Source: a bacterium HR29 (lineage in GTDB: Bacteria; Chloroflexota; Dehalococcoidia; Tepidiformales; Tepidiformaceae). Taken from it: DNA of 64,000 nucleotides. The notes beneath the pieces were generated by a model that was not told where the DNA came from, did not search any database, and saw only the letters and a list, made by a program, of their open reading frames with translations. A program made the translations under genes and the position numbers. The stretch is taken from assembly GCA_002898215.1 (NCBI GenBank), contig BEIF01000001.1:62001-126000 (forward strand), read 5' to 3'. Positions 55,847 through 64,000 of the stretch are shown here, in pieces (within the stretch, counting starts at the first letter, position 1; the number at the start of each line of letters is the position of its first letter).

Positions 55847-57345
55847 GGTGGGTCCTTGCGGCGGCAGTGGTCGGGGTACAGGCTGTGCTCGGGGCTGGGA
55901 GATGGGAATCGGCATTGGCGGAAGTGCCATACGTCGGGGAGGGGTGGCACACCTTTGCGGAGTTGGGGTGGCGGGAGGACGCACTCGTGGACGGGTCCGG
56001 GACGGAAGCGATGCTGACGTTCCGGTTGCCGGAAGGCATCTCTCAGGGAGAGCCTCTTTGGTACGGCGTCAAGATCGTTGCGGAGCTCGAGGTAGACCTA
56101 AGCCGGGGGGACCACCTCAACCTCCTCGTGCGCTGGAACGAGGAGCCAGTGGTTTGGGTCCAGCTCGAACAGGAACCGTACGACGTAGTCGGCGGTTTCG
56201 TGTGGAAGATGGTCGACCACGTGTACGACGCATCCGGAAGCTACGAGCTAACCGATCGCATCACGCTCGAGGCATACAACGTCCCGCCTATCCATGCTGT
56301 TGGAGATGGCGGCGTGACGACCCTGCGCATCGGATTCGACATGAGGATGGCGCCGGGAGCGAACGTCAGGGCTGTCATCTCGAAAGAGTCGGCCGTCTTC
56401 GGCACCAGGTGGGACCCCGCCGACATCCGCGGCAATGCCCACCTCGAGGTCGACGGGTCGCGCTTGCGCGTTCGCTTCGAAGGCAAGAATTACGGTTGGC
56501 AGGCTCCAAGGTTCCGCGTAGGCGCGGTGGTGTCCTTCCCGAACGGCCAGGTGAGGGAGTTTTGGGGGCCAGATCGGGGCCCGGTGGAGCCATTGGCGAA
56601 GGTGAAGGTCGAGGAAGCGTGGGAGCTCGGAGAGCCGCCGCACGACGCGATGGTGCTGACGGACTGGGGCACGGGCAGCCGACCGTACGACGTGTGGGAT
56701 CGGCAGCGCGGGAGATGGTACAAGCGTTCGGCGATCCTCTGGGTCGCGATTTCCGGAGTGGCAATCGTTCTCGGTTGGGTCCTCATCTCCAGTGCGCTTC
56801 GACGAGGATACGCGCTCCAGATGCGGAGGCCCCGATGGCCGGCGCGGCGGGTCACGGTCGCACTCGGCGCGCTCATCGTGGTTTGGGTTGGAGCCGCGGT
56901 GGCACTCCTCCATTTTGTCCGGGACGAGAGCGAAAGCCTCGGACCTGTACCCTTCGCGACGAAGCGTCCGATGCCCGCGTTGGGACCAGCTGCGGTAGAG
57001 CCGTATCTGGAAGCGATCGTGACGATTCCACGCCTGAGGGAGCTGGCGGGAGAACGGTCATGGGAAGTCGAATCGGCCATGTTCGTTACGAAGGGTGGGG
57101 CGCCCGTCGGCGTGATGGCGGTCTTGCGGCTCGACAAGGGCATCCCCCGCTCGGGGCCTTGGCTCTTTGGAGCGTGCGGAGCGCGTGAGCTGCCGCTGCG
57201 GCAAGGAGGAGGACCAGACGAAATCGTGGAAGGCGTGGTCGTGTTCCGCTCGACGAGGGATGACCGGCCGGTGTACCTTCTCCCCCTGCTGCACGGACAA
57301 GGCGCGAGCGGCTTCATTCTCCCTTGCCAGGTGGAGTTGGATTGA
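55843..57345 (+). CDS. Unrecognised membrane protein, island gene 3
   Basis: A 500-residue protein with a signal peptide (about 1-26), an extracytoplasmic beta-rich domain (about 27-295), one helix (about 299-317), a short basic loop with RRPRWPARR, a second helix (about 339-361) and a C-terminal domain (about 365-500) with two Cys (FGACGA, LPCQVELD). By topology both large domains lie outside. No family is recognised. It is translationally coupled to the preceding gene (ATGA). Confidence 0.65.
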   Translation: MRWVLAAAVVGVQAVLGAGRWESALAEVPYVGEGWHTFAELGWREDALVDGSGTEAMLTFRLPEGISQGEPLWYGVKIVAELEVDLSRGDHLNLLVRWNEEPVVWVQLEQEPYDVVGGFVWKMVDHVYDASGSYELTDRITLEAYNVPPIHAVGDGGVTTLRIGFDMRMAPGANVRAVISKESAVFGTRWDPADIRGNAHLEVDGSRLRVRFEGKNYGWQAPRFRVGAVVSFPNGQVREFWGPDRGPVEPLAKVKVEEAWELGEPPHDAMVLTDWGTGSRPYDVWDRQRGRWYKRSAILWVAISGVAIVLGWVLISSALRRGYALQMRRPRWPARRVTVALGALIVVWVGAAVALLHFVRDESESLGPVPFATKRPMPALGPAAVEPYLEAIVTIPRLRELAGERSWEVESAMFVTKGGAPVGVMAVLRLDKGIPRSGPWLFGACGARELPLRQGGGPDEIVEGVVVFRSTRDDRPVYLLPLLHGQGASGFILPCQVELD

Positions 57346-57357
57346 GGGACATGTGTG

Positions 57358-57663
57358 ATGGGGGCGGACGAATTCAGGCGTCGATGGCAACAGCTTTCCG
57401 AATCATGTGCTCATGTGTCGCGCTTATCACCAAGGACTACGCAGGCGGTCGTTGGCGTCGCTCTTGGATTCACCGACAAAGAAATAGCAGATGCTTTGTT
57501 CGTGACAGAATCCACTGTGCGATGCCATATACGTCGGTTTTGGGAAGAGGTGCTCGATCCGAACGGGCTCCCAAGGAAACGGACAACTATCACTGCCTGG
57601 GTGTGGGCCCATGCTTCGTGTTGCGCAACACAGATAGTCGCCCATCTCGAGTCTGGATCTTGA
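57358..57663 (+). CDS. Stand-alone LuxR-type HTH protein
   Basis: A 101-residue protein that is little more than a GerE/LuxR helix-turn-helix. LSPRTTQAVVGVALGFTDKEIADALFVTESTVRCHIRRFWEEV has the expected recognition helix (about 40-66). There is no receiver or ligand domain. It starts 12 nt after the third island gene with GAGGG upstream, so it may regulate the island. Two Cys in HASCCAT near the C-terminus could sense redox state or metal, which is speculation. Confidence 0.8.
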   Translation: MGADEFRRRWQQLSESCAHVSRLSPRTTQAVVGVALGFTDKEIADALFVTESTVRCHIRRFWEEVLDPNGLPRKRTTITAWVWAHASCCATQIVAHLESGS

Positions 57664-57757
57664 TGTACTTCCCAACACCTTCATGCGGGACGGTCGTCAT
57701 TGGGCTCGACAACGCTTTGCGAGCGTCGCAATGGCAAGCTCCACGATGACAGAATCC

Positions 57758-58285
57758 ATGGCGGTACACGCGTGGAGCGGCAGTGGTGACGCTGCTGGCG
57801 GCGGGGGCGGGCGCCGGGGTGGCGATTGCCACGAGCGGGCACGAGGAGGGTGGGGCGCCGGCTATCGAGGTGCCGGTGGTGGAGCGGACGTTCTCTCTCG
57901 GAGGAGGAGTTGGGGAAGGTTCGGGCGCTCATCGATGCGGATGGGCGGGTGGCGAAGGTGAGCGGGGGCTAGCCGTACGAGATCGCGCTTGCCTCGGGGA
58001 GGAGCGTTCGGACGGCACGCGGAGGACCGAAGTCCGATGTGGGACTAGGCTGTGACATCGTGTGGTCCTGGGGCCTGCACGCTCGCCGTGGCATGCCCCC
58101 CCATCGTTGGTGAGTCGACCTCGAGCAAGCTTCGAAGTGTTTCGTCGAGGTCGAGCCGAGTTCCCGGGAGTCAGCGCCCCTGGAGCTCGACGTACGAGCT
58201 TGGCGCGGAACCGAGCGGCGCGCTCGGGTCTGTGGCCCCAGGCGACCCTCCTACGCCCGTCCTCGAGCAGCCTCCTGGCCGGTGA
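57758..58285 (+). pseudogene. Decayed third copy of island gene 1
   Basis: From 57778 to about 58015 the DNA is nearly identical to 54578-54818 of the intact gene: a handful of substitutions, a 2-nt deletion near 57898 and a 1-nt deletion near 57992. An in-frame TAG replaces CAG at 57969. A 14-nt deletion occurs just after the start. Beyond 58020 identity drops sharply, but pieces remain recognisable (GEST..KLRSV, and GTCCTCGA-CAGCC for GTGCTCGATCAGCC). The gene is clearly broken. The rest of 57664-58445 holds no other gene. Confidence 0.8.
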
Positions 58286-58445
58286 CTCGGACAACCGGAA
58301 AAACAGGCCAGGTGCGCGGAAGGGGACGCGAGGAATCCCTCATTGAACCGGGCACCGAGTTGCCTCGGTGGGGGCGCGCGTGCCCTGGACGCGGCTGGCG
58401 CGGGGCGGATATCGTGAGGCGCGACCGAAGCATCGGAGGAGCCCC

Positions 58446-59594
58446 GTGGACTTCCGCCTCACTCCCGAGCAGCAAGCCTTCCAAGACGAGGTGATCCGCT
58501 TCATCCAGCACGACCTCCCGCCCGGCTGGAACGAGGAACACGAGAGCCTCGAGGAGCGCATGGCGATCGAGCGGCGCATCATGAAGCTTTTGGCTGAGCG
58601 GCGCTGGCTCGCCCTCCCCTGGCCGAAGGAGTACGGCGGCCTGGGCGCCACGCCCATCGAGCAGCTCATCTTCAACGAGCAGATGGCCTACCACGGTGTT
58701 CCCGGCTACGTGAACATGGGCGTCGCCTGGGTCGGGCCGGTCATCATGCTGTACGGCACTGAGGAGCAGAAGCGCCGCTTCCTTCCCCGCATCGCCGATG
58801 GCACCGACATCTGGTGCACCCTCTACTCCGAACCGAACGCGGGTTCCGACCTCGCCGCCCTGCAAACCCGGGCCGTGCGCGACGGCGACGAGTACGTCAT
58901 CAATGGCCACAAGATCTGGACCTCGTTCGGCCACTACGCCGACTGGGGGTGGCTAGCGGCTCGCACCGACCCGAACGCCCCGAAGCACAAGGGGATTTCC
59001 ACCTTCGCGGTGAAGATGGACAGCCCTGGCATCACCGTGCGGCCCCTGGTCAACATGGCGGGCACCCACGAGTTCAACGAGGTCTTCTTCGAAGACGTCC
59101 GTGTTCCCGCCGAAAACCTCGTTGGCGAGGAGAACCGTGGCTGGTACAACGTGGCCGTCGGCCTCGACTTCGAGCGCTCATCCATCGGCGCCACCTCCAA
59201 CGCCCGTCGCATAGTCGATGACATCGTCGCACTCCTCCGCGAGCGCCGCCGTCGTGCGCCCGACGTCATCCGTCACCGGGTGGCCGACCACGCCATCGCG
59301 GTCCAGGTGCTGCGGGCACTCGCCTACAACATCGCCAGCATGCAGACGAGCGGCCTCGTTCCGACGAAGGAGGCACAGATGGCGAAGCTCTTCGGCGCCG
59401 AGCTGAACCAGCGCGTGGCCCAGACGGCCTTCCAGGTGTTCGGCATGGAAGGGCAAGCGGCGTGGCGGGGCACTCCTGCCGACCGCGCCCAGTACCGGCT
59501 GTTGCGGAGCGTCGCGAACACCATCGAGGGCGGAACGAGCGAGATCCAGCGGAACGTCATCGCGACCCGAGGGCTCGGGCTTCCGCGCGAGTAA
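58446..59594 (+). CDS. Acyl-CoA dehydrogenase
   Basis: A 382-residue FAD acyl-CoA dehydrogenase and paralogue of the 42750 gene, sharing DFRxTPEQ, PWPKEYGGLGAT, YSEPNAGSDLAALQTRAVRDGDEYVINGHKIWTSFGH and the C-terminal GGTSEIQRNVIATRGLGLPR. The GTG start has GGAGGA 5 nt upstream. It heads a probable catabolic group with the nitronate-monooxygenase-like gene and two CoA-transferases. Confidence 0.93.
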   Translation: MDFRLTPEQQAFQDEVIRFIQHDLPPGWNEEHESLEERMAIERRIMKLLAERRWLALPWPKEYGGLGATPIEQLIFNEQMAYHGVPGYVNMGVAWVGPVIMLYGTEEQKRRFLPRIADGTDIWCTLYSEPNAGSDLAALQTRAVRDGDEYVINGHKIWTSFGHYADWGWLAARTDPNAPKHKGISTFAVKMDSPGITVRPLVNMAGTHEFNEVFFEDVRVPAENLVGEENRGWYNVAVGLDFERSSIGATSNARRIVDDIVALLRERRRRAPDVIRHRVADHAIAVQVLRALAYNIASMQTSGLVPTKEAQMAKLFGAELNQRVAQTAFQVFGMEGQAAWRGTPADRAQYRLLRSVANTIEGGTSEIQRNVIATRGLGLPRE

Positions 59595-59670
59595 CGGCTG
59601 CCGCGAGGAGCTTCGCCGGACGCTATACTTCGCCTGTCGCGAACCGCCACCCACTGGAAGGGGAACCGCT

Positions 59671-60834
59671 GTGGCTCGTACGGTCCTCCGCACGCCCTTG
59701 TGCGACCTCCTCGGCATCGAATATCCCGTCATCCTCGCTGGCATGGGACCCGTCGCCGGTGGCATGGAGCCCGTCGCCACCGCCGAACTTGCCGCCGCCG
59801 TTTCCAACGCCGGCGGTCTCGGCATGATCGGGGGCGCCGGCTACCCGCCCGAACGCCTCCGCGAAGAGATCCGTCGCGTCCGCGAGCTCACCGATAAGCC
59901 CTTCGGGGTCGACCTCCTCCTCCCCTCCGACGTCCTGGCCGCCTCCGATGGCGGTGAGCGGCTGCCTGCCGACCCGCGCTCCCTCATCCCCCAGGAGCTG
60001 GTCGAGGCCGTCAAGCGCCTCGCCGCCGACCTCGGCATCGAATACGTTGAGATGCCTCGCGAGCAGGCTCGCCCGCGCCGCGGCGTGATGGACATCCGCG
60101 GTCAGACGGAAGTCGTCATCGAGGAGAAGGTACCCGTGTTCGCCTCCGGGCTCGGAAGCCCCGCGCCGTGGATCGAACGGCTGAAGGCGAACGGCACCAA
60201 GGTCATCTCGCTCGTCGGCAACGTGAAGGCGGCCAAGCGGGTCGCGGCGGCCGGCGTCGATATCGTCGTCGCTCAGGGTACCGAGGCCGGCGGTCACACG
60301 GGGCGCGTCGCCACGCTCCCCCTCGTCCCGCAGGTCATCGATGCCGTGGCGCCGACGCCCGTCGTTGCTGCCGGCGGCATCGGCGACGGCCGCGGGCTCG
60401 CCGCCGTCCTCGCGCTCGGCGCGATCGGCGCCTGGGTCGGCACCGCCTTCCTTGTCGCCGACGAGGCGAATCAGCCCGAGCTTCAGAAGCAGCGCATCCT
60501 CGCTGCGACCGAAGAAGATACGCGCGTCACGCGGCTGTATTCCGGAAAGCCGATGCGGAACATCACCAATCCGCTCATCGAGAAGTGGGAGGAAGCGGGA
60601 CTCCGGGCCCTCCCTATGGGGCTCCAGGGGCTCCTCATCCAAGACCTCATGTACTCCATCCGCCGTGCCGGCCGGAACGAACTCCTCATGAACGCTGCCG
60701 GCCAGATCGCCGGCCTCCTGACACGCAGCCGTCCCGCGGCGGAAATCCTCTACGATATGGTGACCGAAGCGGCCGACATCCTCGCCAACCGTCTGCCGAA
60801 GACGGTCACTGCGGTTCCAGGGGACGGAGCATGA
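59671..60834 (+). CDS. Nitronate monooxygenase / NAD(P)H-dependent flavin oxidoreductase family
   Basis: A 387-residue TIM-barrel FMN enzyme of the 2-nitropropane dioxygenase family. It starts with CDLLGIEYPVILAGMGPVAGG and ELAAAVSNAGGLGMIGGAGY. The FMN site is AQGTEAGGHTG and the phosphate-binding loop is VVAAGGIGDGRGLAAVLALGA. Related proteins include enoyl reductases and nitronate oxidases, so the substrate is open. A TATACT box (59624-59629) lies 41 nt upstream. The stop overlaps the CoA-transferase start (ATGA). Confidence 0.88.
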   Translation: MARTVLRTPLCDLLGIEYPVILAGMGPVAGGMEPVATAELAAAVSNAGGLGMIGGAGYPPERLREEIRRVRELTDKPFGVDLLLPSDVLAASDGGERLPADPRSLIPQELVEAVKRLAADLGIEYVEMPREQARPRRGVMDIRGQTEVVIEEKVPVFASGLGSPAPWIERLKANGTKVISLVGNVKAAKRVAAAGVDIVVAQGTEAGGHTGRVATLPLVPQVIDAVAPTPVVAAGGIGDGRGLAAVLALGAIGAWVGTAFLVADEANQPELQKQRILAATEEDTRVTRLYSGKPMRNITNPLIEKWEEAGLRALPMGLQGLLIQDLMYSIRRAGRNELLMNAAGQIAGLLTRSRPAAEILYDMVTEAADILANRLPKTVTAVPGDGA

Positions 60835-62063
60835 CCGACCTCGCCCTCGATGGTGTTCGCGTCGTCGAATTCTGCGACGAGATCGGTTCGTACTGCGGCA
60901 AGCTGCTCGCCGACCTCGGCGCCGACGTCATCAAGGTCGAGCCCCCCGGGGGCGGCTGGCAGCGGCACACGCCGCCCTACTTCCGCGATGAAGAGGGCGT
61001 CGACACCAGCCTCCAGTTCTGGGTGCACAACACCTCGAAGCGCTCCGTCGTCCTCGACCTGGAGACCGACGAGGGGCGGTCCCTCGCGCGGCGCCTCGCG
61101 CTCACGGCGCACATCGTGCTCGAGGACTTCCCTCCCGGATACCTCGCGACGCGTGGCTTGGGCTACGAAGAGCTGCACGCGGAGAAGCCGTCGCTCGTCT
61201 ACACCTCCATCACCGGCTTCGGCCAGTTCGGCCCTCACGCCCAGTACGCCTACAGCGACATCGTCGGTCAGGCAATGGGCGGGGTGATGACCTTGGCCGG
61301 CGAGCCCGAAGACCCGCCCAACATGATCGTCGGCAACCAGGCCAACATCTGTGCGAGCATCGATGCCGCCCAGGGGACGCTTCTCGCCCTCCTGTACGCG
61401 GAGCGCACCGGGAAGGGTCAGCATGTCGATGTTTCGGCCCAAGAAGCCATCTCCATGGCCCAGGAAACGGCGATGCAAACCTGGGACCTGCAGAAGCGGA
61501 ACCGTGTCCGAACGGGCGAAAAAGGCATGATTCCCGTGTCGCTTCCTGGCTGGGGCGTTTACAAGGCGAAGGACGGTTGGGTCCAGCTCATGGTCCTCGC
61601 TCCTGCCGGCAAGGATTTCCCCGCCCTCGTCGACTGGATGCGTGAGCGGGGAATGGCCGCCGACCTCGACCAGGAACCGTACGCCAGCCTCTGCTCTCAA
61701 CTCAGCATGCCGTTCGTGACTCAGGTGATGATGAATCCCGAGAGCGCCATGTCGGTCATTCCCCACCTCGTCCACATCAACGAGGTCGTGAAGGCGTTCA
61801 TCGCCACCCTGGGCGCCGTCGAGGCGTACGAAGAAGGGCAGCGCCGCCAGCTGCTCGTCGGGCTCGTCTCCACGCCGAAGGACTTGGCCGAAAATCGGCA
61901 GCTACGCGCTCGGAACTGGTACCGCAGCGTGGAATTTCCTGACCTCGGCGCAGTTGTCGAATTCCCCGGCCCGCCCTACCGCTTGTCCGAAACCCCGGCC
62001 CGCATCGGCCGGCCGCCGCGGCTCGGGGAACACACCGAAGAAGTCCTCGCCGAGCTCCGCTGA
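60831..62063 (+). CDS. CaiB/BaiF CoA-transferase paralogue lacking the catalytic Asp
   Basis: A 410-residue family III CoA-transferase. Family elements are GADVIKVEPPGGGWQRHTPPY (30-50), the FPPGYLATRGLGYEEL segment and the C-terminal RIGRPPRLGEHTEEVL. The position of the catalytic Asp reads MIVGNQANICAS (165-176) with no acidic residue, so this chain is probably non-catalytic. It is coupled to the upstream gene (ATGA) and followed after 13 nt by a paralogue that keeps the Asp. Confidence 0.87.
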   Translation: MTDLALDGVRVVEFCDEIGSYCGKLLADLGADVIKVEPPGGGWQRHTPPYFRDEEGVDTSLQFWVHNTSKRSVVLDLETDEGRSLARRLALTAHIVLEDFPPGYLATRGLGYEELHAEKPSLVYTSITGFGQFGPHAQYAYSDIVGQAMGGVMTLAGEPEDPPNMIVGNQANICASIDAAQGTLLALLYAERTGKGQHVDVSAQEAISMAQETAMQTWDLQKRNRVRTGEKGMIPVSLPGWGVYKAKDGWVQLMVLAPAGKDFPALVDWMRERGMAADLDQEPYASLCSQLSMPFVTQVMMNPESAMSVIPHLVHINEVVKAFIATLGAVEAYEEGQRRQLLVGLVSTPKDLAENRQLRARNWYRSVEFPDLGAVVEFPGPPYRLSETPARIGRPPRLGEHTEEVLAELR

Positions 62064-62076
62064 GGGGGTGATCGTT

Positions 62077-63333
62077 ATGGCCGACCTTCCGCTCGCCGGC
62101 ATTCGCGTCGCCGACTTCTCCTGGTTCGGCGCGGGCCCGATCGCGGGCCAGACCCTCGCGGCCTTCGGAGCCGAGGTCGTCCGCGTCGAGTCGGAGGCGA
62201 AGATCGACTCTCTGCGGGTCGTCCAGCCCTTCGCCATGAACCCGGACGGTACGTACAAGACCGGCTACAACGTCTCGGGCTATTTCAACAACTTCAACGC
62301 TGGGAAGCTCAGCATCCAGCTCAACCTGAACACCGAGAAGGGTCAGGAGCTCGCGTACCGGCTCATCGAGCGCTCCGACATCTTCCTGACGAACTTCACC
62401 CCGCGCGTCATCGAGAAGTGGAACCTCCGGTACGAACAGATCCGCCAAGTGAACCCGCGGATCATCGCCGCCTACGCCCCGATGCAGGGCCTCGAGGGCC
62501 CTCATCGCGACTTCCTCGGCTTCGGCGCCGTCCTCACGCCGGTCACCGGCATCAGCGAGCTCTCCGGATTCCCTCACCGCCCGCCCATCGGCGTGGGGAC
62601 GAACTACCCCGACTACGTCGTGAACCCTGGCCACACGGTCGTGGCCATCCTCGCCGCACTCCGCTACCGGGAGCGGACGGGCAAGGGGCAGCTCATCGAG
62701 CTGCCTCAGATCGAGTCGGTCGTCAATGTGCTCGGAACGGCGGTGCTCGATTACCTGGCCAACGGGCGCGTCCAAACACGAGCAGGGAACCGCCATCCGA
62801 CTGCCGCTCCTCACGGGGCCTTCCGCTGCAAGGACGACTTCGACTCCATCAACTCTCCCGACCGCTGGGTTGCTATCGCCTGCCGAACCGAGGAGCAGTG
62901 GCGTGCCCTCTGCGCCGCCTTCGGCCACCCCGAAGTCGCCGACGACCCGCGCTTCGCCACCCTGGCAGCACGCAAGGCGAACGAAGAAGAACTCGAGGCC
63001 CTCGTCGGGAGCTGGACGCGGGAGCGCAAGGCGGAGGACGTCATGGAGCTCCTCCAGGCCCACGGCGTGCCCTGCGGCGTCGTTCAGAATGCGCAGGACC
63101 TCCTGGAGCGCGACCCTCACATCAAGGCGCGTGGGTACTACCAGTACCTGGATCACCCCGAGACCGGCCGTTCCGCGTACGACGGCCCCGTCGCACGCCT
63201 CTCGGAAACGCCGGGGTACCACCGCTCGCCCGCGCCGCTCCTCGGGGAACACACTTGGGAGGTCTGCACTCGCATCCTCGGGCTCTCCGAGGAGGAGGTG
63301 GCCGACCTGTTGGCCGAGGGCGTCCTCACCTGA
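62077..63333 (+). CDS. CaiB/BaiF class III CoA-transferase, subunit with catalytic Asp
   Basis: A 418-residue family III CoA-transferase, starting LPLAGIRVADFSWFGAGPIAGQTLAAFGAEVVRVES. The expected Asp is residue 179 in GVGTNYPDYVVNPG. It is a likely partner of the Asp-lacking paralogue just upstream. The same arrangement, one chain with and one without the Asp, occurs at 1992-4312. The ATG has GAGGGGGTGAT upstream. The substrate is unknown; pairs like this act on arylsuccinates, malate analogues or cinnamates elsewhere. Confidence 0.9.
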   Translation: MADLPLAGIRVADFSWFGAGPIAGQTLAAFGAEVVRVESEAKIDSLRVVQPFAMNPDGTYKTGYNVSGYFNNFNAGKLSIQLNLNTEKGQELAYRLIERSDIFLTNFTPRVIEKWNLRYEQIRQVNPRIIAAYAPMQGLEGPHRDFLGFGAVLTPVTGISELSGFPHRPPIGVGTNYPDYVVNPGHTVVAILAALRYRERTGKGQLIELPQIESVVNVLGTAVLDYLANGRVQTRAGNRHPTAAPHGAFRCKDDFDSINSPDRWVAIACRTEEQWRALCAAFGHPEVADDPRFATLAARKANEEELEALVGSWTRERKAEDVMELLQAHGVPCGVVQNAQDLLERDPHIKARGYYQYLDHPETGRSAYDGPVARLSETPGYHRSPAPLLGEHTWEVCTRILGLSEEEVADLLAEGVLT

Positions 63334-63707
63334 GCCCCGGCTACCGGGCTCCTCGGCGAGGTCGCCCGGGCTCGGGAGCCGAAGCGGCGACCACGGTCTC
63401 CCTCGTGGTCCTGTGTAGTCCCGGCATCGAGCCAGGGCGGGCGGCTCCCTGGCGCGGAACGAGGAGTGCGTCGAGCTGGCGTCGCGGAGCGGGCACCGTG
63501 GACGGCGCCTGGTTCGGGTCGAGGCCGCGACACGCGACCGACTCTCGGAGTGGCTGCGCTTGGCGAGCCGAGGCGCGCCGCCCTCGAGCTAGGACCACGC
63601 TCCTACCCGCCGGCGTTCCCACCGCCCTCATCCTGGGCTGCGCGAGGGCTTCCCCGATGACGCCGAGCTGATAGCATGCGCGCAGTTCCGCATGGAGGAC
63701 GGGTATC
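63334..63707. other. 374-bp GC-rich intergenic stretch
   Basis: No gene is supported here. A 7-bp inverted repeat (GACCACG at 63389-63395 with CGTGGTC at 63404-63410) may end the CoA-transferase transcript. The remainder is rich in short CG palindromes, loosely like the spacer at 16 kb. ATGGAGGAC near 63692 serves as ribosome site for the next gene. Confidence 0.4.
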
Positions 63708-64000
63708 GTGAGCACGCTCATTGTCGTTCTCGTAATCGTCGGGGTTGTCGTCCTGCTCGCGCTCTGGTTCGTCGCGATGTACAACGGCCTCGCCCGGGCG
63801 CGCTTGCGCGTGCAGGAGGCGTGGTCGGGCATCGACATCCAGCTCCGGCGTCGGGCGAGCCTCATCCCCAACCTGGTCGAGACGGTGAAGGGGTACGCTG
63901 CTCACGAGCGTGAAGTCCTGGAGAACGTGACCAGGGCTCGGGCAATGCTCGAGACCGCCCACGGCGCCCGCGAAGCGGCCCAGGCCGACAACGTCCTCAC
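63708..64000 (+). CDS. LemA family protein, N-terminal part
   Basis: The first 97 codons of a LemA protein, cut by the window edge. One membrane helix (about 3-24, [23 protein letters not shown]) is followed by the family signature [44 protein letters not shown]. LemA proteins are membrane-anchored helical bundles of unknown function, often next to DUF2207 or TPM-domain genes. The GTG start has GGAGGA 10 nt upstream. Confidence 0.93.
   Translation, partial: MSTLIVVLVIVGVVVLLALWFVAMYNGLARARLRVQEAWSGIDIQLRRRASLIPNLVETVKGYAAHEREVLENVTRARAMLETAHGAREAAQADNVL

Noticed and set aside
54072-58285. Insertion sequence or prophage explaining the accessory island
   Set aside because: No transposase, integrase, terminal inverted repeat, target duplication or phage structural gene was found; the repeats are copies of a cellular gene.

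Overview
This window is chromosomal DNA of a GC-rich bacterium, roughly two thirds G+C by eye. The gene content points to a thermophilic Chloroflexota lineage of the Dehalococcoidia/Tepidiforma kind. The pointers are paired class III CoA-transferases beside acyl-CoA dehydrogenases, a b6f-like quinol-oxidising complex with a split cytochrome b, a proofreading-less PolA, a lone 5S rRNA gene, and many starts 6-8 nt behind a -10 hexamer (leaderless mRNAs). No tRNA, CRISPR array, IS element or prophage was seen. The most recognisable gene is a secreted polyester hydrolase at 14920-15801. From memory it matches the PET hydrolase of the hot-spring metagenome assembly 'bacterium HR29' (BhrPETase) and is the close sister of leaf-branch compost cutinase (LCC). 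The window may therefore be that organism or a near relative.

Layout. 0-4.3 kb: treZ and a CoA-transferase pair, minus strand. 4.35-9.9 kb: a tight six-gene tetrapyrrole operon, minus strand, with overlapping stops and starts: cobA-hemD fusion, precorrin-2 dehydrogenase, cbiX, a 4Fe-4S protein, hemL, hemC. 10-13.9 kb: a kinase-like phosphotransferase, a PhoR/PhoB-type two-component pair and a Tat-exported thioredoxin-like protein. 13.9-17.6 kb: an SDR, the polyester hydrolase with its own terminator and a palindrome inside its promoter, a 72-bp-period degenerate tandem repeat, and a LysM-M23 peptidase. 17.8-20.5 kb: rho, rpsT and a GT2 glycosyltransferase. 20.5-24.6 kb: the quinol:acceptor oxidoreductase operon (39-aa membrane peptide, cytochrome b6-like, subunit IV, Rieske), ending in an unusual cytochrome c / four-LysM / cupredoxin fusion. 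24.6-29.3 kb: small proteins, rpsU with a CTG start, yqeY, a HAD pseudoenzyme and a 7TM-HD phosphodiesterase. 29.3-33.4 kb: purQ, a DUF4389 protein, purL and a PPOX-fold protein. 33.4-40 kb: uvrB, 5S rRNA, rpsA-like and clpC. 40-47.1 kb: transporters, an acyl-CoA dehydrogenase, NUDIX, GDPD and DUF2207. 47.2-51.1 kb: a molybdenum hydroxylase operon with a MoaD-like protein. 51.1-53.9 kb: polA. 54-58.4 kb: an accessory island of unrecognised membrane or secreted proteins, a LuxR-type HTH protein and two decayed copies of one island gene. 58.4-63.3 kb: acyl-CoA dehydrogenase, nitronate-monooxygenase-like protein and a second CoA-transferase pair. 63.7 kb to the end: the start of a LemA gene.

How the parts fit. 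Electron flow is the strongest theme. The tetrapyrrole operon feeds heme/siroheme synthesis. The b-type cytochrome/Rieske operon ends in a protein that could pass electrons from heme c to a copper centre while held to the cell wall by LysM domains. Acyl-CoA dehydrogenases and heteromeric CoA-transferases suggest breakdown of fatty, branched or aromatic acids. The secreted polyester hydrolase would release hydroxy-fatty or aromatic acids that could enter such pathways; that last link is inference only.
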